38,815 bases of DNA from NCBI GenBank assembly GCA_021775805.1, contig JAJFHD010000091.1, positions 1-38,815 of the forward strand, read 5' to 3'. Source of the stretch: Alphaproteobacteria bacterium (GTDB lineage: Bacteria > Pseudomonadota > Alphaproteobacteria > Rhizobiales > JAJFHC01). The notes beneath the pieces are model-generated. The model did not search any database, was not told the origin of the DNA, and saw only the letters and a list, made by a program, of their open reading frames with translations. Below, piece after piece: positions 8,571-14,827 of the stretch (positions within the stretch are counted from its first letter, which is position 1; every line of letters starts with the position of its first letter). The position numbers were made by a program, and so were the translations under genes.

Positions 8571-9392
8571 ATGACATTAACGGCCACCGCCATATTCGAT
8601 CAGATTGCCCGGTTGCGCGAGCGCGGCGAGGATTTCTGCGTGGTCACCGTCGTCCGCACCGCCAATGCCACATCCGCCAAGGCCGGTGCCAAGGCCGTCA
8701 TTACCGGTGATGGCGAGATCTCCGGGTTCATCGGCGGCACCTGCGTGCAGGGAACCGCCCGCCGGGCCGCCGGTGAAGTCCTGAAGTCCGGTCGACCGAG
8801 GTTGATCCGCGTCAAACCGAAGGACGACGTCGCCGGCGACACCGACAGCGATGGCGTCGAACTGCGGTCAAGCGCGTGCCCGAGTGGCGGCACGGTGGAG
8901 TTGTTCATAGAACCGATGATGCAGGCGCCGCGATTGATTGTCATGGGCGCCTCCCCGGTGGGTGCCGCACTCGTGTCGCTTGCCGTTGCCATGGGATACC
9001 GGACCCTGGTTGCGTGTCCGCAGGCCGACCGGGAAAAGATGCCCGGTGCCCACGACTATGATGACGGTCTGGCGTTGGCCGGCGGGGATGTCGTGCTCGC
9101 CGATACTCTCGTTATCGCGACTCAGGGGCGTGGTGATCGAACGGCGCTGGAGGCTGCGGCCAAATCGAAAGCCGACTACATCGCTTTTGTCGGCAGCCGC
9201 CGCAAGGCAGAGAAGCTGAAACAAGATATGGCAGCCCAAGGCTTGGACACAGCCGTTCTCGACCGCATCAAGGCTCCCGCTGGTCTCGACATCGGCGCCA
9301 TCGAGCCCGAGGAGATTGCTGTTTCGATCATGGCTGAAATCATTCAGACCCGCAGGCAACGCCATGCCCGACTTGAAGAGCTCGACGCCTAA
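8571..9392 (+). CDS. coxF: XdhC/CoxF-family molybdenum hydroxylase maturation protein
   Basis: A 273-residue protein with an N-terminal XdhC/CoxI domain (including the GFIGGTCVQG segment near residue 50) and a C-terminal Rossmann-like half starting at VMGASPVGAAL. XdhC-type proteins bind the molybdenum cofactor, help sulfurate it and insert it into the apoenzyme. Position directly after coxE, with a 10-bp gap, matches coxF of the Oligotropha order coxD-E-F. It is the last gene of the cluster here; coxG, coxH, coxI and coxK are not found downstream, where trpS begins. CoxF and CoxI share this domain, so the letter is assigned by position. Confidence 0.85.
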   Translation: MTLTATAIFDQIARLRERGEDFCVVTVVRTANATSAKAGAKAVITGDGEISGFIGGTCVQGTARRAAGEVLKSGRPRLIRVKPKDDVAGDTDSDGVELRSSACPSGGTVELFIEPMMQAPRLIVMGASPVGAALVSLAVAMGYRTLVACPQADREKMPGAHDYDDGLALAGGDVVLADTLVIATQGRGDRTALEAAAKSKADYIAFVGSRRKAEKLKQDMAAQGLDTAVLDRIKAPAGLDIGAIEPEEIAVSIMAEIIQTRRQRHARLEELDA

Positions 9393-9496
9393 CACCTGTC
9401 AATTCCTTCAATAAACACTGGAAGTGCACCAAGACACTTGCGCGGTTGGCCGACTCTGGGCCATAAACCGCCCCGCATACTATGGAGAGAGAAAAC

Positions 9497-10537
9497 ATGG
9501 CGGCCGTGTCACATCGGGTCTTTTCCGGCGTTCAGCCGACCGGTAATCTGCATCTGGGCAACTACCTTGGTGCAATCACCCGGTTCGTGGCGCTCCAGGA
9601 AACCCATGAGTGCATTTATTGCGTAGTCGATCTGCACGCCATCACCACATGGCAGGAACCGGCCGAACTGACCAAAAACATCCGCGAAGTGACCGCGGCC
9701 TTCATTGCGTCCGGAATTGATCCAGACAAGCACATCGTGTTCAACCAGAGCCAGGTTGTCGAGCATGCCGAACTTGCCTGGATGTTCAATTGTGTGGCCC
9801 GCATGGGCTGGCTCAACCGCATGACCCAGTTCAAGGAGAAAGCCGGCAAACACCGCGAGAACGCATCCGTCGGCCTGTTTGCCTATCCAGCACTGATGGC
9901 AGCCGATATTCTCGCCTACAGGGCAACCCACGTGCCGGTCGGTGAGGATCAGAAACAGCACCTCGAACTGACCCGCGACATTGCCCAGAAGTTTAACGTC
10001 GATTTCGCCGCGTCGATTGCGAGTCATGGCTACGATGAAACGTTCTTTCCTTTGCCTGAGCCCCTCATTACGGGCCCGGCAACCCGGGTAATGTCGTTGC
10101 GCGACGGCGCCAAGAAAATGAGCAAGTCGGATCCCTCCGACCTGTCGCGCATCAACCTCACTGACGATGCCGATACCATCGCCAAGAAGATCAGGAAGGC
10201 AAAGACCGATCCGGAGCCTCTGCCCAGCGAGACCGAAGGTCTGGCGGACCGTCCGGAAGCCGACAACCTGGTCGGAATATTCTCTGCACTGAACGATCAG
10301 ACCGCAGCCCAGACCCTGTCGCACTATGGCGGTGGCCAGTTCTCCGAATTCAAGGCCGATCTGGCGAACCTGGCGGTCGAAAAGCTCTCGCCGATTGCAG
10401 GCGAAATGTCCAGGCTTCTCGCCGACCCTGCCCACATCGATACGATACTTTGTGACGGCGCTGACCGCGCCCGCGCAATAACGTCTCCCATCCTGAGACA
10501 GGTTCGCGATGTAATCGGACTAATACAGCGATCCTGA
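9497..10537 (+). CDS. trpS: Tryptophanyl-tRNA synthetase
   Basis: A class Ic aminoacyl-tRNA synthetase of 346 residues that charges tRNA-Trp. The HIGH-type ATP motif appears as TGNLHLGNY near residue 13, and the second catalytic motif KKMSKSD near residue 205. The downstream ATG at 9497 was chosen because GGAGAGAG sits 6 bases before it; the ATG at 9482 would put that site inside the coding region. In many alphaproteobacteria this gene directly follows murJ, which here lies about 9.2 kb upstream beyond the cox module. Confidence 0.96.
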   Translation: MAAVSHRVFSGVQPTGNLHLGNYLGAITRFVALQETHECIYCVVDLHAITTWQEPAELTKNIREVTAAFIASGIDPDKHIVFNQSQVVEHAELAWMFNCVARMGWLNRMTQFKEKAGKHRENASVGLFAYPALMAADILAYRATHVPVGEDQKQHLELTRDIAQKFNVDFAASIASHGYDETFFPLPEPLITGPATRVMSLRDGAKKMSKSDPSDLSRINLTDDADTIAKKIRKAKTDPEPLPSETEGLADRPEADNLVGIFSALNDQTAAQTLSHYGGGQFSEFKADLANLAVEKLSPIAGEMSRLLADPAHIDTILCDGADRARAITSPILRQVRDVIGLIQRS

Positions 10538-10621
10538 AGCGCGTCTCACACAACAATCACGGTCGAAGCGGGCAAGCCGAATTGCCTTGCCGCGCGCCCG
10601 TACCGATGGCAGCATGACACC

Positions 10622-11122
10622 ATGATAAAGAATCGCAAGCGCGCCAGTCTGCAGGAAGGCCATCGCCGGAAATTCCTGGTGGTGATCGACGGGACACCGG
10701 AGAGTGACCGCGCGCTTCATTTCGCCGCCAAACGGGCGGAGCACACCGGTGGCAGTGTCAGCCTGCTTGCGGTGATCACGCCGGCCGATTTCCAGCACTG
10801 GCTCGGCGTGGAAAATATCATGCGCGAAGAAGCCGTTACCGAGGCTCAGAATATTTTGATGCAGCGTGTGACCGAGGTTCAGGCCTATGCCGGGATCACG
10901 CCCGAACTCGTGATACGCGAAGGCCAGATTGCCGACGAAATTGTCCATCTCATTGAAGAAGACGAGGATATTGCAATTCTCGTACTTGCAGCGTCAACAG
11001 AAGCCGAAGGCCCGGGACCGCTTGTAGCCATGTTTGCCGGCAACTGGGCAGGTACTTTTCCGATCCCCGTAACCATCGTTCCGGGCGACCTGACCGATGA
11101 CCTGATCGACGCGCTGGCTTGA
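10622..11122 (+). CDS. Universal stress protein family (UspA domain)
   Basis: A 166-residue cytoplasmic protein with a single Usp alpha/beta domain. After a basic N-terminal extension comes the first strand, KFLVVIDGTPESDRALHFAAKRA. The C-terminal part, IAILVLAASTEAEGPGP ... PVTIVPG, fits the fold, although the usual nucleotide-binding G-2x-G-9x-G(S/T) pattern is altered. Usp proteins respond to stress; the exact role is unknown. The trpS-usp-nfuA order is common in alphaproteobacteria. The ATG at 10622 gives the full domain. Confidence 0.85.
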   Translation: MIKNRKRASLQEGHRRKFLVVIDGTPESDRALHFAAKRAEHTGGSVSLLAVITPADFQHWLGVENIMREEAVTEAQNILMQRVTEVQAYAGITPELVIREGQIADEIVHLIEEDEDIAILVLAASTEAEGPGPLVAMFAGNWAGTFPIPVTIVPGDLTDDLIDALA

Positions 11123-11162
11123 CCGGGCGGCCAAACAGCTCCAGATCATGGCTGGAAGTGAT

Positions 11163-11190
11163 TTGATCTTTGGCTTGAATATATTAGAAT
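11163..11190 (+). promoter_or_regulatory. Predicted sigma-70 promoter of nfuA
   Basis: TTGATC at 11163-11168 and TAGAAT at 11185-11190 are separated by 16 bp and lie 60-90 bases before the nfuA start. The -10 hexamer falls within a near-perfect palindrome (11183-11199), so binding there would be expected to block RNA polymerase. This is a prediction from sequence only. Confidence 0.45.
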
Positions 11191-11199
11191 AGATCTAAT
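11183..11199 (+). promoter_or_regulatory. Irr-box (iron control element)-like palindrome
   Basis: ATTAGAATAGATCTAAT is a perfect inverted repeat with 6-bp arms (ATTAGA/TCTAAT) and a 5-bp centre. Written as TTAGAA-TAG-ATCTAA it differs by one base from inverted TTAGAA half-sites spaced by 3, which is how I recall the Irr-box/ICE motif of alphaproteobacteria. It overlaps the predicted -10 of nfuA, an iron-cofactor gene, and an Irr protein is encoded at 37480. Repression of nfuA by Irr under iron limitation is the natural inference. Confidence 0.55.
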
Positions 11200-11251
11200 G
11201 TGCGGGAACAACGGGCTCGTTTGCGACAGTTCCGTTAGAATGGAGACCACA

Positions 11252-11809
11252 ATGTTTATCCAGACAGAAGCAACGCCCAACCCGGCGACCCTGAAATTCC
11301 TGCCAGGCCGCACGGTCCTGAGCGAAGGAACAAAGGATTTCCGGGATGCCGAGTCCACGGACCAGTCACCTCTGGCTGCCCGGCTGTTTCAGATCGGTGG
11401 CGTCTCCGGCGTCTTTTTCGGGTCGGACTTCATCACGATCACCAAGGACGAAACCGAATGGCAGCACCTGAAGCCGGCGATCCTCGGCGTCATCATGGAA
11501 CATTTTATGTCGGATGCGCCCGTGCTTCTTGGCGGCGATGCGAACGCGACCGAAGTTAAAGGCAACTACGATGAGGCGGACGAGTCGATCGTCGGCACCA
11601 TCAAGGAACTTCTGGACACCCGGGTACGCCCGGCGGTAGCCCAGGACGGTGGCGACATCACGTTCCACGGATTTCGCGACGGCATTGTCTATCTGCACAT
11701 GCAGGGCGCGTGCGCGGGCTGCCCCAGTTCGACGGCGACCCTGAAACACGGTATCGAAAACCTGCTTCGTCATTTTGTGCCGGAAGTCCACGAAGTCAGA
11801 CCGATCTGA
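11252..11809 (+). CDS. nfuA: Fe-S cluster carrier/scaffold NfuA (NifU-like)
   Basis: A 185-residue cytoplasmic protein with an N-terminal Nfu domain (starting MFIQTEATPNPATLKFLPG, including GVFFGSDFITITK) and a C-terminal NifU domain carrying the cluster-binding pair C154-x2-C157 in GACAGCPSS. The protein receives an Fe-S cluster and hands it to target enzymes. Client demand is visible in this window: MiaB and CoxS are Fe-S proteins. The ATG at 11252 is preferred over upstream starts because GGAGAC lies 8-10 bases before it and family similarity begins there. An Irr-box-like palindrome covers the predicted promoter. Confidence 0.93.
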   Translation: MFIQTEATPNPATLKFLPGRTVLSEGTKDFRDAESTDQSPLAARLFQIGGVSGVFFGSDFITITKDETEWQHLKPAILGVIMEHFMSDAPVLLGGDANATEVKGNYDEADESIVGTIKELLDTRVRPAVAQDGGDITFHGFRDGIVYLHMQGACAGCPSSTATLKHGIENLLRHFVPEVHEVRPI

Positions 11810-11874
11810 ATCGGCTGCCCGTGCCGCAGACTGACGCTGAACACCCTATCGCGGACCGGATGTAGCGCCCCGTC

Positions 11875-12573
11875 ATGACCACCATACTGGCACTCGATAC
11901 AGCACTCGGTGCGTGCTCGGTGGCGCTCGTCGCCGATGACGACGGATTACCATGCGTAGTGGCTGCACGCCGCGAACTGCGTGCGCGTGGTCATGCCGAA
12001 GCACTGGCGCCGATGATCTCCGACATCATGCGACAGGCGGCATGTTCGTTCGCCGACATCAGCGCCTTTGGCGTAACCGTGGGGCCCGGAACCTTTACCG
12101 GGCAGAGAGTGGGTCTTGCCACGATCAGGGGCATGGCCCTTGCCGCGGGCAAACCGGTTCACGCCATGACCACGCTGGAGGCGATCGGTGCGAATGTGAT
12201 CGCCCGAGGATGTGACACGCAGGCGGATGCCGTCGCCGTGGCCATCGACGCCAAACGCGGTGAGCTCTACTTCCAACTGTACGGCCGCGGCCTTGAGGCG
12301 CGGACCGATCCCGCGTTGATATCGACCGAGAGTGTTGCCGGCATGTTGCCGGAAGGCCGGGTCGTTCTCGCGGGAACCGGCGCCGGTATCGTTCGCGACC
12401 GGGCAAGCCAGTGCCGGGGCCTCGTCCTGACGGCGGCTTCGCCGCAGCCTGATGCGGCCGTATTTGCGATCAGAATGCTGACCCGGGTACCGCCTGAAGG
12501 TCCACCCGAACCGTTGTATCTGCGCCAGCCCGACGCCAAGCTGCCGGGCAAGCCTGTGATTGCACGGGCCTAG
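11875..12573 (+). CDS. tsaB: tRNA threonylcarbamoyladenosine biosynthesis protein TsaB
   Basis: A 232-residue ASKHA-fold protein that partners TsaD in making the t6A37 modification of ANN-decoding tRNAs. The N-terminal phosphate-1-like motif ILALDTALGACSVAL and the segment GVTVGPGTFTGQRVG are characteristic of TsaB/YeaZ. In most alphaproteobacteria tsaB is directly followed by rimI; here a palindromic repeat and an IS110 element separate them, with rimI starting 1274 bp downstream. The coding sequence is intact, as the repeat begins at its stop codon. Confidence 0.93.
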   Translation: MTTILALDTALGACSVALVADDDGLPCVVAARRELRARGHAEALAPMISDIMRQAACSFADISAFGVTVGPGTFTGQRVGLATIRGMALAAGKPVHAMTTLEAIGANVIARGCDTQADAVAVAIDAKRGELYFQLYGRGLEARTDPALISTESVAGMLPEGRVVLAGTGAGIVRDRASQCRGLVLTAASPQPDAAVFAIRMLTRVPPEGPPEPLYLRQPDAKLPGKPVIARA

Positions 12574-12654
12574 ATCAGGATAAAACCTGGTCGATCTCAA
12601 TATGTTAGAGCGGGATGCGGGCGGAAAACCGCACACACTTTTCCTCATCCCGCT
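12573..12654 (+). repeat. Palindromic dispersed-type repeat, interrupted by the IS110 element
   Basis: Two hairpins follow tsaB. The first pairs GATCAGG (12573-12579) with CCTGGTC (12586-12592). The second pairs AGCGGGATG (12609-12617) with CATCCCGCT (12646-12654), with an inner GCGG-AAAA-CCGC hairpin at 12621-12632. The outer palindrome resembles short mobile palindromic repeats common in alphaproteobacterial genomes, from memory. The left arm reads TTAGAGCGGGATG, but its right partner stops at CATCCCGCT; the missing CTA reappears at 13811-13813 beyond the IS element. The insertion therefore split this repeat. Confidence 0.7.
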
Positions 12655-12659
12655 TGTCT

Positions 12660-12665
12660 TATGAT
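12660..12665 (+). promoter_or_regulatory. -10 half of a junction promoter formed on IS circularisation
   Basis: TATGAT lies 6 bases inside the left end. In the integrated element nothing like a -35 lies at the right distance upstream. When the right end is joined to the left end through the CT core, TTGAGT at 13793-13798 falls exactly 17 bp before TATGAT. Such junction promoters are known for circular IS110-type intermediates. Transcription would start near 12672 and produce the bridge RNA and then the recombinase. Confidence 0.6.
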
Positions 12666-12671
12666 TTTCTG

Positions 12672-12858
12672 TGTTGATCGGGCAGTATTGGATCCGCCGC
12701 AGGGAGCACAACCTCCCTTGCGGCGGCGAGGGATGGATCGAAATTCCGCAGACCGTTTTACGGGCCGAGCTAGAGTATGATCACCCTCGTCTTTTCCAAT
12801 GGCCTGAATGGATACCAGGGCATGAAGGCCCGCATGACAAGCAAAGGCGCGGAAAAGA
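12672..12858 (+). ncRNA. Predicted IS110 bridge RNA
   Basis: The predicted fold has three parts. A 5' stem-loop pairs 12694-12706 with 12713-12726. A target-binding loop is closed by CGAGGG (12727-12732) and CCCTCG (12784-12789), with an inner hairpin CCG-TTTTA-CGG (12753-12763). A donor-binding loop is closed by TCTTTTCC (12790-12797) and GGAAAAGA (12851-12858), with an inner hairpin GGGC/GCCC (12818-12831). Left target guide ATTCCGC (12743-12749) corresponds to target ATCCCGC (12647-12653) with one G-U. Right target guide CTAGAG (12770-12775) complements CTCTAG (13809-13814). Left donor guide GGATAC (12810-12815) equals the right end 13804-13809. Right donor guide GACAAG (12836-12841) complements CTTGTC (12653-12658). 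The 5' end is estimated from the junction promoter. Confidence 0.75.
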
Positions 12859-13796
12859 TGACACAATCTACCATCGGCGTGGACATTTCAAAAGAGACTT
12901 TGGACGTTCATCGTCACCCCGAAGGCGAGCATCGCCAGTTCTCCAACACTGCGGAAGGTTTTCGGTCCCTCGTCAAATGGTTAGGCAAGGAACCTGTCTC
13001 CCGAGTTGTTTTCGAGGCGACAGGCGCTTATCACCGCGCCTTTGAACGTGCGCTGAGCCGGGCGGACTTACCATTGGCCAAGATCAACCCGCTCCATGCC
13101 AAGCGGTTTGGCCAGGCGCTTGGCCAACTGGCCAAGACAGACAAGATGGATGCATCCCTGCTGGCCCGCTTCGGTGTGGCTATCGAACCCCGGACACGTC
13201 CGGCTCCGCCGCAGATCCTGTGTGATCTCAAAGACCTGCATGTCGCCCGCATCGCTCTCATCAAGGACCGGACTGCCGCCAAGAACCGCCACAAGAACCT
13301 TTCCCTGCCGATCCTTAAACGTCAGACCGAGCAGCGCCTCAAGCAGATTGAGAAGCAGTTGGCCGAGATCGAGGCCGCAATCATGGACATCATTCAAGCA
13401 GACCCTGACCTGGCCAGACGGCTCACCATCCTGACAAGCATTCCCGGTGTCGCAGAGCGCTCCGCCTTTGCGTTGCTCATAGACATGCCTGAACTGGGTA
13501 CTTTGAACAGCCAAACTGCGGCCGGCCTCTCGGGCACAGCTCCAATGGTGCGGCAGTCCGGAAAGAGAAAAGGCAAGTCTTTCGTTCAGGGCGGACGCCC
13601 CCAGGTACGTCAGGCGCTCTATATGCCGGCTCTCGTGGCAACCCGATTCAATCCGGATATGAAGGCAAAATATGATCAGCTCAAGGCCGCTGGAAAACCT
13701 TCAAAGGTCGCCATAACCGCTGTCATGCGGAAACTCATCATCCTCGCAAATGCACTCTTAAGAGACCAGCGCATGTGGCACGAAAAAGCCGCTTGA
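12858..13796 (+). CDS. IS110-family DEDD recombinase (transposase)
   Basis: A 312-residue recombinase with an N-terminal RuvC-like domain bearing the DEDD residues D9 (GVDISKE), E53 (VFEATG), D95 and D98 (KTDKMD). A coiled, charged middle (about 150-185) leads to the Tnp/transposase_20 domain (TSIPGVAERSAFALLIDMPELG). S234 in VRQSGKRKGK is the likely catalytic serine by position. All key residues are present and the frame is intact, so the element may be active. The ATG at 12858 was chosen because the RuvC fold begins right after it and the upstream frame is occupied by the donor loop of the predicted bridge RNA; GGAAAAG precedes it. Upstream in-frame starts at 12777 and 12822 are possible but less likely. 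Confidence 0.9.
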   Translation: MTQSTIGVDISKETLDVHRHPEGEHRQFSNTAEGFRSLVKWLGKEPVSRVVFEATGAYHRAFERALSRADLPLAKINPLHAKRFGQALGQLAKTDKMDASLLARFGVAIEPRTRPAPPQILCDLKDLHVARIALIKDRTAAKNRHKNLSLPILKRQTEQRLKQIEKQLAEIEAAIMDIIQADPDLARRLTILTSIPGVAERSAFALLIDMPELGTLNSQTAAGLSGTAPMVRQSGKRKGKSFVQGGRPQVRQALYMPALVATRFNPDMKAKYDQLKAAGKPSKVAITAVMRKLIILANALLRDQRMWHEKAA

Positions 13797-13847
13797 GTAA
13801 AACGGATACTCTAGAGGCTGGGGTGTGTTGCTTGAAAGGGCATTTTC

Positions 13848-14318
13848 ATGGCCACGTTAGTCAGGGCCGGGCCGGCTCACGCGGCCGTATTGACCGCCTT
13901 GCACGACAGCGCATTTGACAGCGCCTGGAAAGAGGACGCTTTCCGGACGCTGCTGGCGTTGCCGGGAGTCTTCGCGCTGATCGTGCTCGACTCGTCCGAA
14001 CAGCCTGCTGGTCTTGTCATGATGCGTGAAACTGTTGATGAAGCCGAGGTTCTGACCCTGTGTACCCGGCCCGACCGGCGCAGGTCCGGTTTGGCCCGCA
14101 GGCTGTTGCGTGAAGCGTTTCGCAGTCTGGATAATTCCGTAACCCGTTGTTTCGTCGAAGTCGCCGAAGACAATGCTGCGGCGCGCGCGCTTTATGAAAG
14201 TGCCGGCTACCGTACCGTGGGAGTTCGCGCTGGCTATTATGAAACCGATCGGGGTCGCATCGATGCGTTGGTCATGGTCCTGGAAGGTGCAAATGGGAAC
14301 CAATTGCAGATTGCATGA
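13848..14318 (+). CDS. rimI: Ribosomal-protein-S18-alanine N-acetyltransferase RimI-like
   Basis: A 156-residue GNAT-family acetyltransferase. The acetyl-CoA-binding segment is seen as LCTRPDRRRSGLARRLLREAF (within about residues 70-92), with RRSGLA as the Q/RxxGxG/A loop. The C-terminal ALYESAGYRTVGVRAGYY is typical of RimI, which acetylates the N-terminal alanine of ribosomal protein S18. Its place after tsaB (once the IS is removed) and before a fur homologue is the normal alphaproteobacterial order. GAAAGGG lies about 9 bases before the ATG. The IS110 insertion ends 37 bp upstream, so rimI expression may now depend on readthrough from the element. Confidence 0.85.
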   Translation: MATLVRAGPAHAAVLTALHDSAFDSAWKEDAFRTLLALPGVFALIVLDSSEQPAGLVMMRETVDEAEVLTLCTRPDRRRSGLARRLLREAFRSLDNSVTRCFVEVAEDNAAARALYESAGYRTVGVRAGYYETDRGRIDALVMVLEGANGNQLQIA

Positions 14319-14382
14319 TGGCGGACCGGCTCCTATAACGAAGCGGATTTCAAACCCGTAAACTCTGGCGGTAATTGGCGAG

Positions 14383-14799
14383 ATGAGTCTCCTGGAAGAC
14401 ATCTGTATCGAAAAAGGCATGCGCATGACGGATCAGCGCCGGGTAATTGCGCGCGTTCTGTCCGAGGCGGAAGACCATCCCGATGTCGAAGAGGTTTATC
14501 GCCGGGCGTCGTCGATCGACGACCGGATTTCGATCGCCACGGTTTACAGGACCGTCAGATTGTTCGAAGATGCCGGTATTCTTGAGCGTCACGATTTCAG
14601 GGACGGACGGTCGCGCTACGAACAGGTGTCTGAAGAACATCATGATCACCTGATCAACCTTCACACCGGCGAGGTCGTCGAGTTCCGCAACGAACAGATC
14701 GAACAGCTTCAGGAACGTATAGCGCGGGAACTGGGCTTCAAGCTTGTCGATCACAGGCTGGAGCTTTACGCGGTTCCGTTGCCGGATGGAGAGTCGTGA
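14383..14799 (+). CDS. fur: Fur-family metalloregulator, alphaproteobacterial Fur/Mur type
   Basis: A 138-residue winged-helix repressor. The DNA-recognition helix region reads ISIATVYRTVRLFEDAGIL and the metal-binding H86-H87-D88-H89 motif is present. The CxxC structural-zinc pairs of enteric Fur are absent: the segment after HHDH reads LINLHTGEVVEF and the only cysteine is C7. This is typical of alphaproteobacterial Fur/Mur proteins, many of which respond mainly to manganese. Position after rimI is conserved. A Fur/Mur-box-like palindrome covers the irr promoter at 37414, a plausible target. Confidence 0.88.
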   Translation: MSLLEDICIEKGMRMTDQRRVIARVLSEAEDHPDVEEVYRRASSIDDRISIATVYRTVRLFEDAGILERHDFRDGRSRYEQVSEEHHDHLINLHTGEVVEFRNEQIEQLQERIARELGFKLVDHRLELYAVPLPDGES

Positions 14800-14827
14800 G
14801 TGTGGGTGCGTTGGGCTGGTTAAAGTC

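Larger units (their letters stand above)
12655..13810 (+). mobile_element. IS110-family insertion sequence (IS621-like organisation)
   Basis: The boundaries were inferred from the broken palindromic repeat: removing these bases rejoins CATCCCGCT to CTAGAGG and restores pairing with TTAGAGCGGGATG at 12605-12617. A CT dinucleotide lies at both junctions (12653-12654 and 13809-13810), so the ends are ambiguous by two bases; CT is also the core used by IS621. The element has a long left end of about 203 bp, one DEDD recombinase gene, and only 14 bp after the stop codon. No target-site duplication longer than the core is seen, as expected of the family. The left end encodes a predicted bridge RNA. 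Confidence 0.8.

Noticed and set aside
12770..13814. CTAGAGTAT/ATACTCTAG as terminal inverted repeats of the IS
   Set aside because: The left copy lies 115 bp inside the element and is explained better as the right target guide of the bridge RNA; IS110 elements generally lack terminal inverted repeats.
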